Both the position numbers and the translations under genes were made by a program. From NCBI GenBank assembly GCA_013215905.1, contig JABSQI010000134.1, positions 1-5,272 on the forward strand: a DNA stretch of 5,272 nt, written 5' to 3'. Below, in pieces: positions 1 through 4,444 of the stretch (position 1 is the first letter of the stretch; the number at the start of each line of letters is the position of its first letter). The DNA comes from Legionellales bacterium. Its GTDB lineage: Bacteria > Pseudomonadota > Gammaproteobacteria > PIVX01. Below the pieces are notes generated by a model. The model was given only the letters and a program-made list of their open reading frames with translations, ran no database searches and was not told the origin of the DNA.

Positions 1-400
1 TAATAAGTTGGTTTAATAATTTTACCGCCTCCTCTTCACAAGATGGTGCTTTAACTACATCACGTTCAACATCTTGGAGTATTAATGTTCTAGCCTTGAC
101 GTTTCTAAAACTAAATAACCAATCCTGAGATTTATTTTTTTCTGTGGTGATGGTAAAGCCAAGAGGATATTTACTAGTCTCATCATTGGGCTTAACAAAT
201 ATTTGACGATTAGCCTTATCATGGACAACGCTAAAAGCATCTCTGTCATAGAATATATTTGCTTTTCTATCTTTTTCGATAGCTATTCTATTGAAATCAC
301 GATTACTAAGATGTGTCTCAATAGTCCTTTTATCATTTAAAGTAAATATCGTCGCAGCATGAACACTACCAACCATTAGCAATACAATTAATTTATACAT
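1..400 (-). CDS. traK: TraK-like T4SS outer-membrane-complex protein (VirB9/secretin-like), 3' end missing
   Basis: The first 133 residues are present; the gene runs off the left edge with no stop. The ATG at 400-398 has a GAGGAG ribosome site 7 nt upstream (408-413). Residues 1-15 form a short Sec signal peptide (Lys3, hydrophobic run, VHA cleavage site), so the product is periplasmic. The mature start is beta-rich, with an Asn-Arg-Ile-type segment followed by a Phe-Val-x-Pro strand (about residues 34-72), as expected for the N-terminal domain of TraK. In F-type systems TraK forms the outer-membrane core complex with TraV and TraB. The start overlaps the traE stop by 8 nt, suggesting translational coupling. 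The family call rests mainly on its position directly after traL-traE, plus the signal peptide and general pattern. The C-terminal half, which interacts with TraV, is not visible. Confidence 0.8.
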   Translation of the reverse strand, partial: MYKLIVLLMVGSVHAATIFTLNDKRTIETHLSNRDFNRIAIEKDRKANIFYDRDAFSVVHDKANRQIFVKPNDETSKYPLGFTITTEKNKSQDWLFSFRNVKARTLILQDVERDVVKAPSCEEEAVKLLNQLI

Positions 401-956
401 CCTTTTTCTCCTCCCCAATTTCAAAAGCAGTCATATACCACGTGACGTGGACATTTTTAAAGGAAAGCTTAAATATCTTTTTTTCTCGTAAAACTTCACG
501 ATCACCTACTCTTGTTAGCAACTCTCCAGGCAGAGTCACCGTATTATTATTCATATCAATCCTGGCAAGATTAGGATAAAAGGATGTTGAGAGATTTTCT
601 TTTTTATATTTTTTTGCATCCACCAATAATTTTCTCTTAACTTTTGTATGGTTGTCTGGATGAATATATTTCAACAATTTATTATGGTTGTACTGAATGT
701 TAGATTTATTTTTATCTAAGAGCAGATGAGAAGCCATAATCGTCATATCTTCTAGATATTCTTTACTAACAGCATCTCCTTTAAACGACATTCGAGCCTG
801 ACTTACAGGATCATAAAAAACTATATGCTCTTCATGATTAAAATCTTTTATAATTAACCCTGCTATTATTAATAAATACAAAATTTCTCTAAGTCCCATT
901 ACAGCTACTTTGCGTTGCATTTTTAGTAAATTTAACTCTCTAACACGTGATAACAT
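393..956 (-). CDS. traE: TraE, VirB8-like inner-membrane T4SS assembly protein
   Basis: The product has 187 residues, against 188 for TraE of plasmid F. It has a short basic cytoplasmic N-terminus, one membrane helix at about residues 18-36, and a periplasmic domain. TraE-family features include a YLEDM helix (67-71), LLKYIHP (94-100), a basic AKKYKKEN stretch followed by STSFYP (114-128), and a GELLTRVGD strand-turn (144-152). TraE is the VirB8-like bitopic protein of the inner-membrane platform and is needed for pilus assembly. The ATG at 956-954 has AGGAG 5 nt upstream, overlapping the traL stop region; the gap to traL is 8 nt. The 3' end overlaps the traK start by 8 nt and contains the traK ribosome site, which encodes the Gly-Glu-Glu near the C-terminus. 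Family assignment is strong from length, topology, motifs and gene order. Confidence 0.92.
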   Translation of the reverse strand: MLSRVRELNLLKMQRKVAVMGLREILYLLIIAGLIIKDFNHEEHIVFYDPVSQARMSFKGDAVSKEYLEDMTIMASHLLLDKNKSNIQYNHNKLLKYIHPDNHTKVKRKLLVDAKKYKKENLSTSFYPNLARIDMNNNTVTLPGELLTRVGDREVLREKKIFKLSFKNVHVTWYMTAFEIGEEKKDV

Positions 957-964
957 CTCTACTC

Positions 965-1258
965 CTAAGTTAAGTACTCGGTGACATTAGAGTCAGGCAA
1001 CCCTTCTTTACCCGTTCCAAAATATCTATAAGCAGCTTGCTTTAAAATACCTTTCTCATGCCCAAAGCGTTTTTTAATCCACCTCAAGCTTAGGTAACTA
1101 ATTGCAGCAAGTAAAAACGCTTCTATATAGCGTTCGACCATAAACAATGCAAAAAATGGCACGCCAAAAGATAACAACTCATCTGCTGTCCAGCGAATAT
1201 ATATCCTCTTTTCATCTAACATTCTAAGTAAGATTTGTGATTTTGGATCTGAACTCAT
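965..1258 (-). CDS. traL: TraL, small membrane protein of the T4SS (VirB3-like)
   Basis: The product has 97 residues, close to the roughly 90-100 of TraL proteins. It shows the family layout: a polar N-terminus, an R-W-x3-D-E-L segment (residues 22-28), a hydrophobic hairpin of two closely spaced membrane segments (about 29-61), a basic WIKKRFG stretch, and a C-terminal tail containing LPDS, similar to VPDS in F TraL. TraL is the VirB3-like inner-membrane component needed for pilus assembly. The ATG at 1258-1256 has a full AGGAGG 5 nt upstream (1264-1269), which overlaps the traA stop codon (1268-1270). The gene sits 9 nt after traA and 8 nt before traE, the canonical A-L-E order. The call is confident because weak sequence similarity and exact position agree. 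Confidence 0.88.
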   Translation of the reverse strand: MSSDPKSQILLRMLDEKRIYIRWTADELLSFGVPFFALFMVERYIEAFLLAAISYLSLRWIKKRFGHEKGILKQAAYRYFGTGKEGLPDSNVTEYLT

Positions 1259-1267
1259 AATATCCTC

Positions 1268-1675
1268 CTAAATTAATAGCCCATGCGCACTTTTAATTGC
1301 TTTATCTGCAATAGGCGCACCCACTCCAAGAGCAAACATCGCCAATCCTTTTTTAGGCTCATCTTTGCATAGACCTCTCCACATCCCAACAGGCACGCAA
1401 AACCCAGCTATGTACCATTTAGATTTACTAAGATATTTACCTAATTTAGCCATAGCTTCTTCAGTACCTTTATCTCCTGTATCAACATCATCAGCCAAAC
1501 ATTCAGACATCAATATAAAAAGACCAATAGAGCCACCAAGCTTTGCTAAAGCCTTTGCATAAGATTTAATTGTCATAACCGTTTTAGGCAGAATTAATCC
1601 TCCTAACCAACCGTTATCCCTATCATATTGACTAAGATGATTTAAGCTCATCCAACTATTATTTAAATATTTCAC
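1268..1675 (-). CDS. traA: TraA-like F-type propilin, GTG start, 135 aa
   Basis: This is the likely major pilin precursor. The start is GTG at 1675-1673, because GGAG at 1682-1685 lies 6 nt before it; the TTG 12 nt further upstream has no ribosome site. The protein has a long leader ending in a hydrophobic stretch and a Leu-Ala cleavage site after about residue 61. F TraA has a comparable leader of 51 residues. The predicted mature pilin is about 74 residues, against 70 in F: a polar helical start, a hydrophobic helix (about 87-102), a short charged loop CKDEPKKG (about 103-110), and a second hydrophobic helix (about 111-128). This two-helix design with a basic loop is that of F-type pilins. 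Two cysteines (93 and 103) flank the end of the first helix, which is unusual. The gene directly precedes traL. The pilin identity is inferred from architecture and position; direct sequence similarity to F TraA is low. Confidence 0.8.
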   Translation of the reverse strand: MKYLNNSWMSLNHLSQYDRDNGWLGGLILPKTVMTIKSYAKALAKLGGSIGLFILMSECLADDVDTGDKGTEEAMAKLGKYLSKSKWYIAGFCVPVGMWRGLCKDEPKKGLAMFALGVGAPIADKAIKSAHGLLI

Positions 1676-1681
1676 GTCTAT

Positions 1682-1685
1682 CTCC
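1682..1685 (-). promoter_or_regulatory. Ribosome site fixing the GTG start of the pilin gene
   Basis: GGAG on the minus strand, 6 nt before the GTG at 1675. It lies inside the longer reading frame that opens with TTG at 1687, so it argues for the shorter 135-aa pilin precursor. Confidence 0.7.
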
Positions 1686-1732
1686 AAAAATTTAATTTAA
1701 CTATTTAGTTTTTAAATTTGAGAAGAATTTAG

Positions 1733-1755
1733 AACTTGCAGCCGAACGGCCAGTT
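1733..1755 (-). promoter_or_regulatory. Hairpin upstream of the pilin gene
   Basis: On the minus-strand transcript, GCC and GGC pair around a GUUC loop (1741-1750), or GCCG/CGGC around UU. Outer AACU/AGUU arms can pair across an asymmetric 1 nt versus 4 nt bulge. It is GC-rich in a very AT-rich surrounding. No U-run follows it, so it does not look like an ordinary intrinsic terminator. A processing or mRNA-stability element is possible. Confidence 0.4.
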
Positions 1756-1849
1756 AACTCTCAAGGTCACTTACAGTAAATCCCAAATTCATCTCGTTCT
1801 ATGAGCCTATCTCTAGCTGTGAAACTCTAAGATAAACTCCCATTTATTA

Positions 1850-2449
1850 TTATTTTTTAATGATACACCTCCTTAAAAAAATGATAATTTTTCTTCTATA
1901 TCTACATACCAAACAACCTCCAATTACAATTTTCCAAAACAAATACCAATTAATTATATAGGCTCTCCCTATTATCTCATCATAATCCACAAGCCCCATC
2001 TCTTTATATCTAGAATCAAATGATTTTGGATGAGGAGTCCAAGCAAAATATTTATTTTTAGGTATTACACCTCCTTCAATAGGATGTAATTTCTTCCCAT
2101 TACTTCTTTGTGGCAGGATATAACCAATAAGTTTGTTATTAATATAAACTCCTTTATCTTTTATACTAATTAAATCAAGAGGCTTCCCAGCAATAACTTT
2201 AATTAATGTTTTATCTATCCCCTGAATAACTCTTGGATAGGCTATCAAGTCACCTTCTTTAAAATTATTTTTTTCTTTACTAATTATGAAAAACCATTGG
2301 GGCAATGAATTAGACACATTTACTGACAAAAAACCATAATTAGCAACAATATAATTAACCCCTAATATCACAGAGACAACCACAACTACAGCTAAACTAG
2401 CTTTTTTATATTTAACCCTGTTAATGTTACTAATTGCCAAGCAGCCCAC
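1850..2449 (-). CDS. S26-family signal peptidase, TraF/TrhF type (conjugation-associated)
   Basis: The 199-aa product has an N-terminal membrane anchor (about 17-36) and the S26 boxes in order. N-x-S-x-S-x-P at residues 44-50 gives Ser48 as the likely nucleophile; the TraF subgroup has N-x-T/S-x-S-x-P where LepB has S-x-M. L-I-K-V-I-A-G at 83-89 gives Lys84 as the likely general base, and S-F-D-S-R-Y at 143-148 is the DSR box. The short spacing without a large beta insertion fits plasmid TraF peptidases rather than housekeeping LepB. RP4 TraF matures and cyclises its pilin TrbC; related enzymes occur in F-like and IncH transfer regions. A hydrophobic stretch near the C-terminus (about 167-180) may be a second membrane contact. 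The start is GTG at 2449, one nt after the previous stop, with AAGGAGGGG upstream (AGGAGG at 2462-2467, 12 nt away). Its position just before the pilin gene suggests it processes the pilin. Family call is strong, substrate is inferred. Confidence 0.9.
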   Translation of the reverse strand: MGCLAISNINRVKYKKASLAVVVVVSVILGVNYIVANYGFLSVNVSNSLPQWFFIISKEKNNFKEGDLIAYPRVIQGIDKTLIKVIAGKPLDLISIKDKGVYINNKLIGYILPQRSNGKKLHPIEGGVIPKNKYFAWTPHPKSFDSRYKEMGLVDYDEIIGRAYIINWYLFWKIVIGGCLVCRYRRKIIIFLRRCIIKK

Positions 2450-2450
2450 T

Positions 2451-2765
2451 TTATTTAATCCCCTCCTTATTTTTAGGAATAAACTTCCTAACCAACAATG
2501 GCACTCCTATACAAAGCCCCAAGCTAAAAAGCAGTGAAACAAACATCGCAGCATGCGGATACCCCATATCTCCACCATAACTAGCTAAATAGGCAATTGC
2601 CATAAACCCTAAAAATATTGTCGCCATAGCCAAAACCCAAATAATTAACATAAAAATAAACCCACCAATGATACCAGCAACATTACATACAATAGATGTT
2701 GCAGTAATCCCTTGACCTTCAAGAGCTTCTCTAATCTTTGTTAATATTTTAACTACGATGTTCAA
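2451..2765 (-). CDS. Small multi-pass membrane protein of unknown function, TTG start
   Basis: I do not recognise this 104-aa protein. It has a short amphipathic, charged N-terminus (about 1-18), then a long hydrophobic stretch (about 25-62, enough for two membrane passes), a Gly-Gly-Asp-Met-Gly-Tyr-Pro-His turn (about 64-71), another hydrophobic segment (about 73-93), and a basic tail. The TTG at 2765-2763 is chosen because GAGG (2772-2775) lies 6 nt before it; an in-frame TTG two codons upstream abuts the GAGG and is too close. The start overlaps the end of the preceding Sel1-repeat gene by 17 nt, and its own end lies 1 nt before the signal peptidase start, whose ribosome site it contains. 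Co-expression with the pilin peptidase makes a role in pilin insertion or channel assembly possible. I see no resemblance to TraQ or TraX strong enough to name it. Confidence 0.72.
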   Translation of the reverse strand: MNIVVKILTKIREALEGQGITATSIVCNVAGIIGGFIFMLIIWVLAMATIFLGFMAIAYLASYGGDMGYPHAAMFVSLLFSLGLCIGVPLLVRKFIPKNKEGIK

Positions 2766-3510
2766 CCCCAACCTCTTTATTATTAACTCTAAGCTTCAAA
2801 CTTTTAATAGAAACCTTTTTATAATAAGCCAAAGCTTCCTCTAAATTTTGCTGGACACCTAGACCATGCTCTAAGCAATAACCAGCCCCAAACAACCCCT
2901 GAGAATTATTTTTCTTTGATGCTTTAAAGCAATATTCCCAAGCCTTAGCATGATCTTGTTTTACCCCATTCCCAAACAAATAGCATAACCCTAAATACCC
3001 TTGGGCTAATGGCATATCCCTATAGAAATTCTCCAAGCTAATTACAGCCCTTTTCTTTTCATCTTCAATCAAGCTATTATCCCAAACTGTCGTACAGAAA
3101 TTACTTTGTTCTAGCCTATCTTTCTTTAAAGCACGGATTGCATCAAACAAAAGCAACCACTCCATCAAGTCAACCCCTTTAATTTTGATTGTTACACATA
3201 GCCAAGAAATAAAACCAACCAACCCTAATAACCATAGGGGATCCCCTGTCGAATACAATGATAAATACAACCAAAAAACACCTATCCCATAATATATAAA
3301 TTTATCAACCCAATATTGCACATTTACTCTAAATATTCTCTTTAACCAATCAAATATTTTAACTTCTTTAAACTCTACTAGGTCAAATACAGCATAAGCA
3401 AAACACAACCATAATAATATTTGATAATTTATGAATAGAACTCCAATCATTAACATATAAGGCAATTCCTTTTTTAATTGTTTTCTATTTATACTTATAT
3501 AATTACTCAC
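2749..3510 (-). CDS. Membrane protein with C-terminal Sel1-like (TPR) repeats, GTG start
   Basis: The 253-aa product has two parts. Residues 1-108 are membrane-embedded, with hydrophobic segments at about 16-45, 74-87 and 92-108. The C-terminal part is soluble and carries two Sel1-like repeats, at about 169-202 and 203-237. They show the signature L-G-x2-Y-x2-G-x-G-V-x2-D-x2-K-A and the related G-x-G-Y-x3-H-G-L-G-V-x2-N-x2-E-A-L. Sel1 repeats are helix-turn-helix scaffolds for protein-protein contacts. The start is GTG at 3510, with GAGG (3517-3520) 6 nt before it; the TTG two codons earlier touches the GAGG. The first 8 nt overlap the previous stop, and the last 17 nt overlap the next gene. 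The likely role is a membrane-tethered adaptor for the transfer machinery; the partner is unknown. The Sel1 call is firm, the function is not. Confidence 0.8.
   Translation of the reverse strand: MSNYISINRKQLKKELPYMLMIGVLFINYQILLWLCFAYAVFDLVEFKEVKIFDWLKRIFRVNVQYWVDKFIYYGIGVFWLYLSLYSTGDPLWLLGLVGFISWLCVTIKIKGVDLMEWLLLFDAIRALKKDRLEQSNFCTTVWDNSLIEDEKKRAVISLENFYRDMPLAQGYLGLCYLFGNGVKQDHAKAWEYCFKASKKNNSQGLFGAGYCLEHGLGVQQNLEEALAYYKKVSIKSLKLRVNNKEVGVEHRS
2772..2775 (-). promoter_or_regulatory. Ribosome site deciding the TTG start at 2765
   Basis: GAGG, 6 nt before TTG, within an AAAGAGGTTGGGG context. The same context recurs at 3517-3520 before a GTG start, which supports both non-ATG start calls. 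Confidence 0.6.
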
Positions 3511-3901
3511 GCCCAACCTCTTTAGAACTTAACGCATCTTGCAAAGCCTTCCTTTGCAAATCATCAAACCATAATTGTCGTAATAGATTAATCTCATCCA
3601 ACAATGAATTTTCTATGTTCTTGTGGTTTTCTTTAATATCTATAAGAACTTTATTTAAATCTTCTAAATAACTAAAATAATCGTCTCTTGTAAATTTTTC
3701 AGGATATTTAGCTCTGGCATCTTCAATTTTCTTACTTACTCCCCTATAAAAACTAATCTCTTTAGCAATACTCTCTACTGGCTTATCTTCACTAACAAAA
3801 GTTTTTAATCTACCAGGAACAGAATCTATCGTCATATCTGCCGTGCAGCTAAGACTAACCACCATCCCACAAATTATTAATAAAATTTTCTTAGCAAGCA
3901 T
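3503..3901 (-). CDS. Exported helical protein, paralog of the gene at 4048-4443
   Basis: The 132-aa product is of unknown function. It has a Sec signal peptide: Lys4-Lys5, a hydrophobic run at about 6-18, and cleavage probably after Ala21 (C-T-A). The residues before Cys19 (V-S-L-S) do not make a proper lipobox. The mature part is charged and predicted helical, with a core running from S-K-K-I (56-59) through Y-F-S-Y-L-E-D-L-N-K (75-84) to about residue 118. This core aligns with the 131-aa protein upstream, without gaps for the first 36 or so residues. The ATG at 3901-3899 is chosen because GGAGGAGG (3908-3915) lies 6 nt before it; an earlier in-frame TTG at 3949 lacks a ribosome site. The gene overlaps the 55-aa ORF by 11 nt and the Sel1 gene by 8 nt. 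A periplasmic accessory of the T4SS is likely; nothing more specific can be said. Confidence 0.75.
   Translation of the reverse strand: MLAKKILLIICGMVVSLSCTADMTIDSVPGRLKTFVSEDKPVESIAKEISFYRGVSKKIEDARAKYPEKFTRDDYFSYLEDLNKVLIDIKENHKNIENSLLDEINLLRQLWFDDLQRKALQDALSSKEVGRE
3517..3520 (-). promoter_or_regulatory. Ribosome site deciding the GTG start at 3510
   Basis: GAGG, 6 nt before GTG, embedded in the last codons of the preceding gene (AAAGAGGTTGGGC, read there as Lys-Glu-Val-Gly). Confidence 0.6.
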
Positions 3902-4058
3902 TATCATCCTCCTCCCTGCTAATATCTCCAAAAGGTCTCCCAACATCAAAAATAAATACCTTAGCCTGTCCTGTTTTTACTAAGTTATTTAAATTTTCTA
4001 CCCAACTTATATTACTAGGCATAGGGCAGTCCGTTTTGTTATATTTATTACTTAGCAT
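3891..4058 (-). CDS. 55-aa mini-ORF between the two paralogs
   Basis: This small reading frame fills the space that would otherwise separate the two paralogous exported proteins. It starts with ATG at 4058-4056, with a perfect AAGGAGG (4065-4071) 6 nt upstream, and ends with TAA at 3893-3891. It overlaps the stop of the previous gene by 11 nt and the start of the next by 11 nt, the same coupling seen through this operon. The peptide has no signal sequence or membrane segment. It begins M-L-S-N-K, carries Cys11 and Cys55, and has a hydrophobic strand V-F-I-F-D-V-G (34-40) followed by an acidic tail. I do not recognise the family. The first 14 nt match the start of the 131-aa gene at 13 positions, so it may be a remnant or product of the same duplication. 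A real translated peptide is likely from the ribosome site and the double overlap. Confidence 0.6.
   Translation of the reverse strand: MLSNKYNKTDCPMPSNISWVENLNNLVKTGQAKVFIFDVGRPFGDISREEDDNAC
3908..3915 (-). promoter_or_regulatory. Ribosome site fixing the ATG start at 3901
   Basis: GGAGGAGG, 6 nt before ATG. It also lies inside the 55-aa ORF, where it encodes its Arg-Glu-Glu. It rules out a start further upstream for the 132-aa gene. Confidence 0.75.
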
Positions 4059-4443
4059 AATTAACCTCCTTGCCTTGTTTTACATCTTCATACATAAGGT
4101 CAAATCTCAAAGATTTAACTTTACGTAAAAGCCCTTCTACGGAATCAATTGGTCTAGCTTCTTTATATCCTTGTAAGAATTTTGTTAAATTATCCAAATA
4201 ATTTTGATATTCGCCTTTAGATATTTCTTCTTGATGTTTTAATTTAATTTTTCTTAATTTTTTTGATAAAGCGAATGTTAGTCTCCCTCGCATCTCCATA
4301 TAATCAGCAAAATAATCTTTCTCTCCAGATATTGCTTGCACTTGCTGATGGATATCTTCTTCCCCAAGAGCATACCTATCAGCAAAAGACCCCATACAAA
4401 ACAACCCTAATCCTACTAAAATAATTCTCTTATAACTTAGCAT
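4048..4443 (-). CDS. Exported helical protein with borrowed signal peptide, paralog of 3503-3901
   Basis: The 131-aa product is of unknown function. Residues 1-21 are a Sec signal peptide ending S-F-A; the first 20 residues are identical to those of the TraB-like protein just upstream. The mature part is strongly charged and predicted helical, with S-K-K-L (60-63), E-Y-Q-N-Y-L-D-N-L-T-K-F-L (78-90) and a long C-terminal helix. This core is similar to the 132-aa protein encoded after the mini-ORF. The ATG at 4443-4441 has AGGAGG (4453-4458) 9 nt upstream and lies 1 nt after the previous stop; an in-frame ATG 12 codons earlier would sit inside the upstream gene and lose the signal peptide's N-terminal position. 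The stop region overlaps the mini-ORF by 11 nt. A periplasmic accessory role in the transfer apparatus is inferred from export and context. Confidence 0.75.
   Translation of the reverse strand: MLSYKRIILVGLGLFCMGSFADRYALGEEDIHQQVQAISGEKDYFADYMEMRGRLTFALSKKLRKIKLKHQEEISKGEYQNYLDNLTKFLQGYKEARPIDSVEGLLRKVKSLRFDLMYEDVKQGKEVNYAK
4065..4071 (-). promoter_or_regulatory. Ribosome site of the 55-aa ORF
   Basis: A complete AAGGAGG, 6 nt before the ATG at 4058, one of the best ribosome sites in the window. It has no other start codon to serve, which is the main argument that the mini-ORF is translated. Confidence 0.7.
4383..4443 (-). repeat. Direct repeat copy 2: signal-peptide coding DNA
   Basis: These 61 nt match 5197-5257 at 60 positions. 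The single difference is a synonymous CTA/TTA at codon 2. The match begins at the ATG and stops abruptly after codon 20, at the end of the signal peptide. Confidence 0.95.
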
Positions 4444-4444
4444 T

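Larger units (their letters stand above)
1676..1849 (-). other. Intercistronic region before the pilin gene
   Basis: This is the only real gap in the operon (174 nt; neighbouring gaps are 1-9 nt or overlaps). It contains no convincing gene: the ATG-led frames on the minus strand are only 12-14 codons and lack a good ribosome site. It holds a GC-rich hairpin (1733-1755) and an AT-rich stretch (about 1686-1730) just before the pilin ribosome site. That stretch could host a promoter, but I see no convincing -35/-10 pair. Separate expression or mRNA processing of the highly expressed pilin segment is a plausible role, and is inference only. Confidence 0.5.

Noticed and set aside
1365..1562. A 65-codon open frame on the plus strand
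   Set aside because: It lies wholly antisense to the pilin gene, has no clear ribosome site, and its product shows no recognisable domain. It is a shadow frame.
1676..1687. TTG start at 1687 for the pilin gene (139 aa)
   Set aside because: There is no ribosome site upstream of it, while GGAG fits the GTG at 1675 with 6 nt spacing.
1694..1712. Small inverted repeat AACTA-TT-TAGTT as an operator
   Set aside because: Five-base arms of pure A/T-rich sequence are expected by chance in DNA of this composition.
1733..1755. Intrinsic terminator in the gap before the pilin gene
   Set aside because: The hairpin is short and no U-run follows it on the transcript strand. Terminating here would also separate the pilin genes from the operon without a visible strong promoter.
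3503..3901. Lipoprotein call based on Cys19
   Set aside because: The residues before the cysteine are V-S-L-S, with Ser where a lipobox needs Leu/Val/Ile at -3; cleavage by ordinary signal peptidase after T-A fits better.
3902..3949. TTG start at 3949 for the 132-aa gene (148 aa)
   Set aside because: It would put 16 residues before the signal peptide and has no ribosome site; GGAGGAGG sits 6 nt before the ATG at 3901.
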